Assembly (NCBI GenBank): GCA_964293475.1
Contig: CAXYYJ010000013.1
Coordinates: forward strand, 1-64,000
Origin: UBA12170 sp964293475
Lineage (GTDB): Bacteria > Bacteroidota > Bacteroidia > Bacteroidales > UBA12170
Direction of reading: 5' to 3'
Length of the DNA: 64,000 bases
Numbering within the stretch: the first letter of the stretch is position 1; every line of letters starts with the position of its first letter. The translations under genes and the position numbers were made by a program. Below are positions 34,298 to 44,300 of the stretch, one piece after another. The notes beneath the pieces are model-generated. The model was not told the origin of the DNA, searched no databases, and was given only the letters and a program-made list of their open reading frames with translations.

Positions 34298-35785
34298 TTA
34301 TAAATACCAAATCAGGCCCAAAATTGCAAAATGTTGGTTGTACTGATAACTAAGGATCGATTCCTTGTATTCTGTTTCGTAAAAGCCTTGATAAGTGGAG
34401 CTTGGCGTATAATCGCTCACCTGGTAAGCCGAATAATCGGTGCTCTTTTGTGTAATTTGATAATGAAGTGTTATGTAAATTTTCTTCATCAGTGGGTAGC
34501 TTAGCATAAAATCGCCTTTGTAGGAAGTATGATCCGACCAATTATAAACCAGTCCGACTCCAGGCTCGGTAGTATGCAACAAATCGCCAAAGGTGGCAGA
34601 AGCCATAAAATTCAGCTTTTTATATAATTTCCCACCGGTTGTAACCTTATAAATAAAACGCCCTTCGTCTTCATGAAAATACAAAAGCCTGTTGGTGATG
34701 TACATACTGTAATTTCCAAGGGGAAGAAGCGTAATTTCCCCGCCCAGTTGCCATTGATTTTTATCGGCTATTTGCGAATAATTACCCAGAATTGAAATAT
34801 CGGTTATCGAAACCTTTTTCTTCAGGCCAAAACCCAGCACATAATCCTTATCGCTGAAGTTTCCTGTGAAATCGTTAAAATCAGGGTTCACTTTTAAAAT
34901 GGTGTCCTGTTGATCCGGAAGAGAGTAGCTTATGTCTTCAATTTCGGAATATTTGTACATTCCCTTATAGTACAAGGCATGAACATTCAGATTCACACTC
35001 CACCCATTGCCTAAAGAGGGCTCCAGCATGAAAAAAATCTCGTTTTGTGATATTTTTCCGGTAGTGGTTTCCAGTTCATTATTGAGTTTTTGGCTGATAA
35101 AGGCTGATTGAATATCGTGACGTACAAATGCCCCATACCATCTGACATACCTTCCTAAGTGACCCGCCAACCCCAGATTGACAAACGATTGGTTATCGCG
35201 GATTATAGCCTGACCGAGTAAAGTATTTTTATTTTGTGGCAAAATGGAATTCAACTTGTCCTGGTTTCCGGTGAAAGAATAGCCAAAAGATGCGTGAGCC
35301 AGCGTTAAAAAATTGGGGGAAATTTTTTTAGTCAGCTGAGCTTGTTGAGGTGAATGGGCATAAACAGAATCGGGAAATAAGGCTTTTCGAATGGCCATTT
35401 GCTGTTCGAAGTTAGAATGATCAAAACTGCTGTAGGCTACTTCTTCGCGTCCTCCATTAATGGCAGCAAAGTATTTGAAATAGGCGGCATTAACATCGTT
35501 GCTCAGAAAGCCTAAAGCCTTGTCATACTGCATTTCAGCTTTTCTGAAATTCCCCTGATGGTCGTACGCCAACCCCATTCTCATTCTCAGAAAATAGAAA
35601 TCGTAACCTTTATAAAGGGCTTCCTTACCAATATCAATAACGCTATCCCATTGATTTTGAGTATAGTAATAGTAAGTAATAGAGTCGTAAATATCGTTTT
35701 CGGTTTTGGTTTGTGCGGTTAGGGTAACTGATGATAGCGAAGCCAAAATGATGCTGATAGTAAGGGCTATAAATCTAATTTTCAT
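34298..35785 (-). CDS. Outer-membrane protein with N-terminal TPR-like region
   Basis: The protein has 495 residues: a signal peptide ending near LTAQT, a helical TPR-like part (about 30-130, with MGLAYDHQGNFRKAEMQYDKAL), then a long series of amphipathic strands ending in aromatic LGLIWYL, as expected for an outer-membrane beta-barrel. Its start overlaps the methyltransferase stop by 4 bp (ATGA). I do not recognise a named family. A cell-surface role with the following SAM methyltransferase is possible. Confidence 0.7.
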   Translation of the reverse strand: MKIRFIALTISIILASLSSVTLTAQTKTENDIYDSITYYYYTQNQWDSVIDIGKEALYKGYDFYFLRMRMGLAYDHQGNFRKAEMQYDKALGFLSNDVNAAYFKYFAAINGGREEVAYSSFDHSNFEQQMAIRKALFPDSVYAHSPQQAQLTKKISPNFLTLAHASFGYSFTGNQDKLNSILPQNKNTLLGQAIIRDNQSFVNLGLAGHLGRYVRWYGAFVRHDIQSAFISQKLNNELETTTGKISQNEIFFMLEPSLGNGWSVNLNVHALYYKGMYKYSEIEDISYSLPDQQDTILKVNPDFNDFTGNFSDKDYVLGFGLKKKVSITDISILGNYSQIADKNQWQLGGEITLLPLGNYSMYITNRLLYFHEDEGRFIYKVTTGGKLYKKLNFMASATFGDLLHTTEPGVGLVYNWSDHTSYKGDFMLSYPLMKKIYITLHYQITQKSTDYSAYQVSDYTPSSTYQGFYETEYKESILSYQYNQHFAILGLIWYL

Positions 35786-37239
35786 GGGGTTAGTGGTTTT
35801 ACAAAACTTAAACAGTATTGATGAAAAGTGTTACTGACAAATGTATTCCCAAATCCGTAGGGTGCAATGGAAATATCATCCTGAAGCCAAAAACTTTCGG
35901 GCAAAAGTATCATTTTTTTCATCAGCCTTTGGGCTAAATCCCAGGCAAAAGGATAATTGGAGCCGTGCTTCTTAATATTTTTCACCACAATGGTCATCAC
36001 AGCCCCTGGTTTCATGAGATCGAACAGCTCATTGTAAATTTTCTCCAGCTCATCCAGAAACTCTTCATAGGAATCCATATTGCCTAAATCGAGTTTCCCC
36101 AACTTGCTCTCAGGGTCGCTATAATTTACTTGCAGACCTTTGCTCGCTCTTTTTGCTTGGTTTTCAGCTCCTTTCATATTGAGCATATTCCAATAGGGCG
36201 GTGAGGTGAAAATGTAATCAAGATGACCTATATCGTCAGAGTCAATTTCTCTAATGTCTTTATTGATAACCTTGAAGAATGTTTCGCGGTCAATGGCTTT
36301 TTCAAATAGGGTGGGATTTTGGTGGTAAACTGCATGGCATCGTTCGCTGGCAATTTTCGAAAAAAACTCGCTGAGCTCGATGCCCACGGCGTTTCTGTTT
36401 TTGGCTATGGCTGCAACCACGGTACTTCCGGTGCCACACATGGGATCGAGTACCAAATCCTTTTCGTGGGTAAAAACATCGAGATACAGGTTCACAAGCT
36501 CCTCGGGAAATTTGGCAGGATGGAGAATTTCTTTCCTGTTTCGTGGCTTGGGCTTTAAAATAAACCAGCTGGGAAACAAGCCTTTATGTTGAAAATCGGG
36601 TAATCTTTGATGTTTTAAAAATCCAAAGTCTTCTATAGATACCTGAGTTCCGCTTTTCTCGTCATTTCTAAAGTACAGTTGATAGAACAGTTGATTGTCT
36701 GTGTGAAAATGATTTTGGGGAGTATGGGATTCTGGTATTTCGAGACAGCCTATTTTTTCATCTTTCAGGCTGAGTGTAGCACTCAGGGTTTTTGCCAAAT
36801 CCCATGCCAAGGGGAAATATTGGTCTTCGGTTTGAAGGTTGGGGATAATAATGCTGAGAAACCGGCGGTGGTAGAGTTTTTCTTTTAATTGAGCGGTAAG
36901 ACTTAGTATTCGAGTTTTGAGTTTCTGCCAACTATGCTCGTCAACAACCTGTTCCATCATTCCGCGAACATCGAGCAAGGCAAACTGCAATTGATTGGCA
37001 TTGTTTAATTTATCCCCCGAATAAAAATGAGCGGCTTCTTCCAGGGCACAGTTTTTTGCTATTTTCTCCTGATCTGGATTTCCCCAAAAGAAGAAGTTTC
37101 TGTCCATTTCTTCCGAATCGAATTTCATGAAAAAACGAATGCTTTTTCTATACAAATCCTCATCCGTTGTAAATTTAAACCACGATTTCTGATAGGGTAA
37201 CCATTCTTTGGAATCTATATTGTTAAAGCGGTTTATCAT
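35782..37239 (-). CDS. DNA methyltransferase, N4-cytosine-type (N6_N4_Mtase)
   Basis: The protein has 485 residues. The SAM-binding motif DPMCGTGSTVVAAIA is at about residue 266 and is followed by the catalytic motif FTSPPYWNM at about residue 349. Ser-Pro-Pro-Tyr is typical of N4-cytosine methylases, while N6-adenine enzymes usually have Asp/Asn-Pro-Pro-Tyr. The first 250 residues are unassigned and may recognise the target. No restriction nuclease is adjacent, so it looks like an orphan or a partner of the ORF6N protein, whose stop overlaps this start by 4 bp. Confidence 0.85.
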   Translation of the reverse strand: MINRFNNIDSKEWLPYQKSWFKFTTDEDLYRKSIRFFMKFDSEEMDRNFFFWGNPDQEKIAKNCALEEAAHFYSGDKLNNANQLQFALLDVRGMMEQVVDEHSWQKLKTRILSLTAQLKEKLYHRRFLSIIIPNLQTEDQYFPLAWDLAKTLSATLSLKDEKIGCLEIPESHTPQNHFHTDNQLFYQLYFRNDEKSGTQVSIEDFGFLKHQRLPDFQHKGLFPSWFILKPKPRNRKEILHPAKFPEELVNLYLDVFTHEKDLVLDPMCGTGSTVVAAIAKNRNAVGIELSEFFSKIASERCHAVYHQNPTLFEKAIDRETFFKVINKDIREIDSDDIGHLDYIFTSPPYWNMLNMKGAENQAKRASKGLQVNYSDPESKLGKLDLGNMDSYEEFLDELEKIYNELFDLMKPGAVMTIVVKNIKKHGSNYPFAWDLAQRLMKKMILLPESFWLQDDISIAPYGFGNTFVSNTFHQYCLSFVKPLTP

Positions 37240-38120
37240 AATATTTTATTGGTTTTTAATCTGTCAATAATTTTTAAAGACGAAATATCCATTTTCGAAA
37301 AAGCAAACCATTTTTTACCCAGGTCTTTTAAACTTGCCCCAAAATGATATACATCAACTTCATCTATAATTAGAAAACGATCGTGAGCTTCTTTAAATTC
37401 CTTAATATTAATCTGTTCGTATTGCTCATGGTGTTTCGAGATATCTAATTTTAGTTGTTGAGATATTTTTCTTGTCAAAATCGTAAAGTTGACTCCGGGG
37501 TTGCGTTTTGTAAAGTGCAATAATACGCTGTCATCTATGTAGTTATCTATTAGAATGATTGATGTTTTTGCTTGTCTTATTAAATCTGAAACAAAGGAAA
37601 AGGCATCAAATATCTGACCTTCGAAGAAAATATCCTGTTTTGGTTGAGTCCTTTTGTCATCCAAAGCTTTAAATATCTGGTCAAATTGTTCGTCAGCCAA
37701 AAAAAGTTTTTTCTCAACTTTGTCAAGCCGCTGAAAAATGTTAGCATTTGTAATGATAAATTTTTTCATTTCCACAAATGCCTGAATGATAAGAATTGAG
37801 ACTTCAATCGCTTTTTTACTTCTTAGAACCGCGGATAACATTGCGACCCCTTGCTCTGTAAATGCGTATGGATTATTTGATGAATGCTTTAAATTTTTAA
37901 ACCGGTCACAATCTGTTACCAGTTGCTGTTTTTCACCATCATTCAACTGAAACCTAAATGTTTCTGGAAATCTTTCCGGATTTCTTTTAACTGCTTGATT
38001 TAGTGCTTTTGTTTCAATTCCATATAGATTGGCAAGGTCGCTGTCAATCATTACCTGAGTGGATCTGAAGGCAAATATGCTGTCCAGTATGTGATTATTG
38101 ATTAGTATCTCACCATTCAT
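37236..38120 (-). CDS. ORF6N domain protein with C-terminal PLD-like segment
   Basis: The protein has 294 residues. Its N-terminal ORF6N DNA-binding domain (about 1-95) contains FRSTQVMIDSDLANLYGIET, NPERFPETFRFQL and NPYAFTEQGVAMLSAVLRS. A linker helix follows, then a C-terminal domain with ILIDNYIDDSVL and AHDRFLIIDEVDVYHFGASL. The late H-D-R-x4-D spacing resembles a phospholipase-D HKD half-motif with Arg instead of Lys. ORF6N proteins are common in phages and mobile islands. The 4-bp overlap with the methyltransferase gene means the two are coupled. Confidence 0.85.
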   Translation of the reverse strand: MNGEILINNHILDSIFAFRSTQVMIDSDLANLYGIETKALNQAVKRNPERFPETFRFQLNDGEKQQLVTDCDRFKNLKHSSNNPYAFTEQGVAMLSAVLRSKKAIEVSILIIQAFVEMKKFIITNANIFQRLDKVEKKLFLADEQFDQIFKALDDKRTQPKQDIFFEGQIFDAFSFVSDLIRQAKTSIILIDNYIDDSVLLHFTKRNPGVNFTILTRKISQQLKLDISKHHEQYEQINIKEFKEAHDRFLIIDEVDVYHFGASLKDLGKKWFAFSKMDISSLKIIDRLKTNKIL

Positions 38121-38490
38121 TTGAGTAGATTTCTGTTGTGCTTAATCAGTTTTTTGAGATGAACACTTTGGTTTTAATTCAAAAAACCTGGAAAGTAAAA
38201 ATTTATTTGTGGCTAAATTACAAAAATCCCGCTTAAATTAAGATTTAGCGATTTAGACAGAAATAAACAAAAAGGTTTGTCAACTCATATTTTGTATTTT
38301 GAAGGCGACCAATCATAGAACAAAAATTATCAAATTTTTCTCCCAATTATCTTAAATTTGCCCGCTCAAATAAGTAAACAAGTAACTATTTAAATTTCTT
38401 TTTTCCCTTGCGCCTTCGCGCCCCTGCCTATCGGCAGGCAGGTTTGTGGCAATTGAATTCAGAATAGACCATCATATAAAAGACAATAGC
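38121..38490. promoter_or_regulatory. Divergent promoter region and leuS leader
   Basis: This 370-bp gap separates the minus-strand ORF6N operon from leuS. TAAATTTG at 38353-38360 fits a -7 element for leuS, which gives a leader of about 120 nt. The leader contains a hairpin (CTGCC at 38424 pairing with GGCAG at 38433). No T-box-like structure was recognised; T-boxes are not expected in Bacteroidota. Confidence 0.45.
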
Positions 38491-41274
38491 ATGGATTATA
38501 ATTTTAACGAAATAGAAAAGAAATGGCAGGCCTATTGGGCCGAAAACAAAACGTTCAAAGCCGAAATCGATAAAACCAAACCCAAATTCTATGTGCTCGA
38601 TATGTTTCCCTATCCTTCGGGCGCCGGATTGCATGTGGGTCATCCGTTGGGTTATATCGCTTCCGACATCTATGCTCGTTACAAAAGAAACAAGGGGTTT
38701 AATGTGCTGCATCCCATGGGCTACGATGCTTATGGTTTGCCCGCTGAGCAATATGCCATCCAAACCGGAACGCATCCTGCCATCACCACCGAAAAAAACA
38801 TTGCCCGCTATCGTCAGCAACTCGATCAGATTGGATTCTCTTTCGATTGGGACAGAGAAGTAAGAACTTCCGACCCAAAATATTATAAATGGACTCAGTG
38901 GACTTTCATTCAACTCTTCGATTCCTGGTACGATAAAACAGTGCAAAAAGCAGCTAAAATTGAAGATTTGGTTGCCACATTTGAGAAAAGCGGAAGTGAA
39001 GGAATCCATGCCGCTACCACGCTGGAAGATGTTTTTTCTGCCCATGAATGGAATGCTAAATCGGAGTTTGAAAAGGCAGAAATCTTAATGAACTACCGTT
39101 TGGCCTACCTTGCCGAAACCGCCGTAAACTGGTGTCCGGCATTGGGTACAGTTCTTGCCAACGACGAAGTAAAAGACGGACTCTCGGAACGCGGAGGGCA
39201 TCCGGTGGAGAAACGAATGATGAAACAATGGCTGCTTCGAATCACAGCCTATTCCCAGCGGCTTCTCGATGGATTGGAAACCATAGAGTGGAGCGAGTCG
39301 CTCAAAGAAACTCAGCGCAACTGGATTGGCCGTTCCGAAGGCGCTTCGGTAATTTTCGATGTGAAAGGCCACGACGAGAAGATTGAAGTTTTTACCACCC
39401 GTCCCGATACCTTATTTGGCGCCACTTATATGGTTTTGGCTCCCGAGCACGAATTGGTATCTAAAATTACCACAGAATCTCAAAAAGCCGAAGTGGAAGA
39501 ATATGTAACCTGGGCAAAAAACAGATCGGAAAGAGAACGAATGTCCGAAGTGAAAACCGTAAGTGGGAAATTCACCGGAGGTTATGGGATTAATCCGCTT
39601 ACAGGTTTGGAAATCCCCATTTGGGTGGCCGATTATGTGCTGATGGGCTACGGAACCGGCGCCATCATGGCTGTTCCTGCCCACGATAGCCGCGATTTTG
39701 CTTTTGCCCGCCATTTTGGTCTTCCAATAGTTCAGGTGGTGAGTCAAAAAGGAGAGGAGCCTACCAATCCAGACACCTGGGAACAATCCTACGATTCCAA
39801 AGATGGAATTTCGATCAATTCGGGCTTCTTGTCGGGTCTCGAAACCAAGGCTGCCATCAAAGCTGCTATTGCCAAAGTGAAAGAAATGGGGATTGGAAAG
39901 GGAACAGTGAATTTCCGCTTGCGCGATGCTATTTTTAGTCGTCAACGCTATTGGGGAGAACCATTTCCGGTTTATTATAAAGACGGCATTGCTCAAACAT
40001 TGCCCGTTAACCAATTGCCCCTCCTGCTCCCCGAAGTAGATAAATATTTGCCCACCGAAAGTGGTGAACCACCGTTGGCAAGAGCTCAAAACTGGAAAAC
40101 AGCCGATGGTTACCCGCTCGAAACCAATACTATGCCCGGTTTTGCCGGCTCCAGTGCCTATTATTACAGATATATGGATCCCACAAACACTGAAGCTTAT
40201 TTTTCTAAAGATGCCATTGAATACTGGCAAAATGTGGATTTATATCTGGGGGGCGACGAACATGCCACAGGCCATTTGCTCTATGCGCGTTTCTGGGCCA
40301 TGTTCCTCTACGATTTGGGCATGACAGTTCGCCCCGAACCATTTCAAAAGCTTATCAATCAAGGTAAAATTCAGGGGAGATCGAGTTTTGTTTATCGCAT
40401 TAATGGAACGAATACTTTTGTGAGTTATGGTCTTCGCAACAACCACCCAACAACACGTCTTTATGTGGACATCAGCATGGTTCACAACGATGTACTGAAT
40501 ACACAAGCCTTTAAAGAATGGCGCGAGGAGTATTCCAATGCAGAGTTTGTACTCGAAGATGGGAAATATATCTGTGGTTGGGAAGTTGAAAAAATGTCGA
40601 AATCGAAATACAATGTTCAAAACCCCGACGACCTGATTGAGAAATACGGAGCCGATACCTTCCGTTTGTACGAAATGTTTTTAGGCCCCATAGAAAGTCA
40701 TAAACCATGGGATACCAATGGAATAGAAGGTGTGTTCAGGTTCATTAGAAAATTCTGGCGTTTGTATCACAATCATGCCAACGAGTTTGAAGTGAGTCAT
40801 GAGGAAGCTTCACCCGCCGAACTCAAAGTGCTTCATCAAACCATCAAAAAAGTGTCTGATGATATGGAGCGGTTTGCATTCAATACCACAGTGAGTCAGT
40901 TTATGATTTGTGTTAACGAGCTCAACGAGCTTAAATGCAACAAAAAAGCCATTCTTGAACCGCTCACCATTCTTGTTAGCAGCTTTGCACCCCATATTGC
41001 CGAAGAGCTGTGGAGCAATTTTGGTCATAAAACCAGCATTTCCATTGCGCCATTCCCTGAATTCAACCCACAGTTTGTCGCCGAAGATACCTTTGAATAT
41101 CCAGTTTCGTTCAATGGAAAACTGCGGTTTAAAATTGAGCTTAGCATCGATTTTAACGCGCAACAAGTGGAAGAAGCAGTTCTGGCCAGTGCCGAAGCAG
41201 CCAAATGGCTTCAGGGAAATCCCCCTAAAAAGGTGATTGTTGTTCCCCGCCGAATTGTTAATGTGGTGATTTAA
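38491..41274 (+). CDS. leuS: Leucyl-tRNA synthetase
   Basis: This 927-residue class Ia synthetase charges tRNA-Leu. The HIGH-type motif lies in PSGAGLHVGHPLGY (about residue 42). The CP1 editing domain covers the middle (TTRPDTLFGATYMVLAPEHE near 310 is the conserved Thr-rich editing site). The KMSKS motif is in EKMSKSKYNVQNPDD (about 703), and the anticodon-binding domain follows. It is complete. I chose the ATG at 38491 because MDYNFNEIEKKWQAYW is the family start. A longer frame from 38446 is unlikely. Confidence 0.97.
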   Translation: MDYNFNEIEKKWQAYWAENKTFKAEIDKTKPKFYVLDMFPYPSGAGLHVGHPLGYIASDIYARYKRNKGFNVLHPMGYDAYGLPAEQYAIQTGTHPAITTEKNIARYRQQLDQIGFSFDWDREVRTSDPKYYKWTQWTFIQLFDSWYDKTVQKAAKIEDLVATFEKSGSEGIHAATTLEDVFSAHEWNAKSEFEKAEILMNYRLAYLAETAVNWCPALGTVLANDEVKDGLSERGGHPVEKRMMKQWLLRITAYSQRLLDGLETIEWSESLKETQRNWIGRSEGASVIFDVKGHDEKIEVFTTRPDTLFGATYMVLAPEHELVSKITTESQKAEVEEYVTWAKNRSERERMSEVKTVSGKFTGGYGINPLTGLEIPIWVADYVLMGYGTGAIMAVPAHDSRDFAFARHFGLPIVQVVSQKGEEPTNPDTWEQSYDSKDGISINSGFLSGLETKAAIKAAIAKVKEMGIGKGTVNFRLRDAIFSRQRYWGEPFPVYYKDGIAQTLPVNQLPLLLPEVDKYLPTESGEPPLARAQNWKTADGYPLETNTMPGFAGSSAYYYRYMDPTNTEAYFSKDAIEYWQNVDLYLGGDEHATGHLLYARFWAMFLYDLGMTVRPEPFQKLINQGKIQGRSSFVYRINGTNTFVSYGLRNNHPTTRLYVDISMVHNDVLNTQAFKEWREEYSNAEFVLEDGKYICGWEVEKMSKSKYNVQNPDDLIEKYGADTFRLYEMFLGPIESHKPWDTNGIEGVFRFIRKFWRLYHNHANEFEVSHEEASPAELKVLHQTIKKVSDDMERFAFNTTVSQFMICVNELNELKCNKKAILEPLTILVSSFAPHIAEELWSNFGHKTSISIAPFPEFNPQFVAEDTFEYPVSFNGKLRFKIELSIDFNAQQVEEAVLASAEAAKWLQGNPPKKVIVVPRRIVNVVI

Positions 41275-41302
41275 AATAGCGAAAACTGAAAGACATAAAA
41301 AA

Positions 41303-41332
41303 GACAAACCAATTGATTGAATGTGGTTTGGC
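41303..41332. terminator. Terminator between convergent leuS and kinase genes
   Basis: CAAACCA at 41305-41311 pairs with TGGTTTG at 41324-41330. A run of T follows on the minus strand and a weaker one on the plus strand. It serves the kinase gene ending at 41352 and perhaps leuS. Confidence 0.65.
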
Positions 41333-41351
41333 TTAGCTTTGAATTCTGTGA

Positions 41352-44300
41352 TTAAACTGTGAGATTATTCTTCGGAATTGTAAAATAGAAGGTAGAGCCC
41401 GACTTATCTTCCAACTCGTCAACCCGACTTTCTACCCAAATTTTACCTCCATGTTTTTCTACAAATTCCTTGCAAAGGATGAGCCCCAGGCCAGTTCCTT
41501 TTTCGTTTTGCGTTCCGGTGGTTGTAAAGTCTCCATCAATACGAAACAGCTTTTCAATATTTTCCTGCGAAATTCCAACCCCATTGTCACTCACCGAAAC
41601 AGTGAGTATTTCTTTTGATATTTGAGCGCCAATATGAATTTCACCATCAACATGGGTAAATTTGATAGCATTGGAAATTAAGTTTCTTAATACAGTGCTA
41701 ATCATATCTTTATCGGCAAAAATCAACGCGGATGAAGGAAGTTCTTTGGTAATGATAATGGACTTTTGTCCTGCATTTTCGGTAAAAAACTCTATGGTAG
41801 TTTTGATAAGTTCCACCATTTCAAAATAGCCGGGGTTAAATTCCATTCTTCCGGTTTGCGACCGCGACCACTCCATAATGTTGGTGAGTAAATCCATGGC
41901 CCTGGTGGACGAAAGATGGATGATTTCGGCATATTTTTCAATACTCTCATAATCCTTTTCTTTCACATGCTCAACCAGAATTTCGCTAAAGCCAAGAATA
42001 GAATTGAAGGGGCTTTTTAGATCGTGGGCAATGATGGAAAAGAATTTGTCTTTTTCTGCATTGAGCTTTTGTAGCTCTTCGTTTTTTGTTTTAATATCGA
42101 TTTCCGATTTTTTTCGCTGAGTAATATCGCGGCTAATTCCCACCAATCCTATTATTTTACCATCCTTATCACGCAATGGTATTTTAGAAGATAGTAACCA
42201 GCGTTTTTGGTTTTTGTCGTCGTAGATAAACCCTTCGCAATTGTTTAATGGTTGTCCGGTTTTTATAACTTTCTGATCGTCAATATCGTATTTCTCAGAA
42301 AATTCCAGCGGATAGGTTTCGAAATCGGTTTTCCCCAGAACTTCTTCCTCCGACTTAGCTTTCATATAGATGAGCTCGGTGGGGTTGGCAAGCGTTTTTC
42401 GCAATTGAGCATCTTTGGCATAAATAGCATCGGGGATATTGTCAATTAGGGTTCTCAGAAGCAATTGTTTGTTAAAGAGCTGCTCTTCGTATAGTTTTCG
42501 TTTACTAATATCGTGAACCACAGTGTATCGCATCTTTTTATTGAATAAACTAATATTTTCTGAGGAGAGAATCACATATTTAATCTCCCCGTTTTTAGCT
42601 TTTAAGGCCAATTCAATGTCGGAAATATTGCCGTTTTTATCAGATTTTTGGTATATTTCGGCCACTTGCTGATTATTAATAATGCCCAAATCAACTGCTG
42701 TTTTTCCAATCACCTCATCAGATGTGAAACCGAAAACACTATAAAAAGCCGCATTTACTTCTGTGTACTTTTCTGTTACCTGTTCGCTTAAACTGCATGC
42801 TGAAGGATTGAGATAAAACACTTTGGAGAATTTTTCTTCCGATAATCTTATCTGTGTCATGTCTTTTGATACCCCGAATATTACAGGTTGACCATTCCAG
42901 ATTCCGTGGTTTATCCTGGTTTCTACCAAAATTTGCTCGCCCGCTTTGGTTACCAAAGGGATTGGGCAAAAATCGGTTTTACCTAAAAGCATTTCCCCAA
43001 ATATTCTTTTGGCGTCTTCAACCATTCCTTTAGGGTGTAGTTTTAAAACTGATTGGCCGCAAATCTCATCTTCGCTATATCCCAACCTTTCAATAACTGT
43101 TTTGTTGGTGTGAACAATATTTGCATTTTGGTCCAGCACAAAAAGGTAATTATCGATAGTATTAAAGAATGTTTCGTAATTCTGGCGGGTTTGTTGCAAC
43201 AGTAATTGCGCTTTTTTTCTTTCACTCACATCCCTTATATTGCATTGAATCACTTTTTTCTGGTCGACTAAATACACATTGCTCACAAATTCAACTTCAA
43301 TTATTTCCCCTTTCGACGTTTCAAGGGGTAAATTTTCATATCGCACATAATTCTGCTGTTTCAATTCCAGAAACTTCTCATGGCTGGCAGTTATGTTTTT
43401 AAAAGTGCCTATTTCCCAGATGGCTTTTTCGATAAATTGCTCCTCAGTATAGCCCAACATCTGAACCAAAAATGGATTCACCATCACAATTTTGCCTGTA
43501 TCGGCGTCGAGAATAATGATGCCATCTTGTGCTGTTTCAAAAAGGCGGCGATAGCGAATTTCGGAATCGTTTAGAATGGCTTCTGATTTTTTTCGCTCTG
43601 AAATATCTTGTGCTCTTGCCACATAGCCAATGAGCAAATCGCCACTCGTTAATGGCGAAATGGAGCAGTCAAGGGTTATTTTTCCCGAGCGACTCGATTC
43701 ATAAAGATTATGCTCCTTAATATATTCAAAGTCAAATTCATATTCGAAATATATACTCTCCCTTTTCAGCAATTTGTCCTTTTGCATTTTGGTAAGTATA
43801 TGAATATCAAACAGGCTAGTACCCATTACTTCCTGAATATTAACAATGCCAAAAAGCCTGATTGCGGCGCTGTTCAGGTTCACTAAAATGCCTTTTGAGT
43901 CATAGTATTTTATTGCTACAGGCGACTGTTCAAAGATTTCGTTATATTTTTTTTCGCTTATGAACTGAGCATGCTCGGCTTGCAAGCGTTGAGAAATATC
44001 AATCACAAATACCGAAACACCAACAATTTCACCATCCGAATTTTTAATTGCTGAGTAGTAGTTTTCATAGAAAGTCCGTTGTCCTGCATCGTCACCATAT
44101 TCCTCAGTCACAATAAAGCTCTCGCCATTTAATGCCTTTTCAAAATTCTGTTTTGCACCTTCTTTATCATCGTCCCGGCTAATGACATCGAGAATGCTCA
44201 TACCTATTTGAATATCAGCACCCCAAATTGTTTTCATGGTTTCTTTGTGGAATTTGCTGAACGAGGTATATTGGTAGCTTCTATCTAGCGCAAATATGAT

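Noticed and set aside
39412..40230. Minus-strand ORF of 272 residues inside leuS
   Set aside because: It lies wholly antisense to conserved LeuRS domains and shows no domain of its own.
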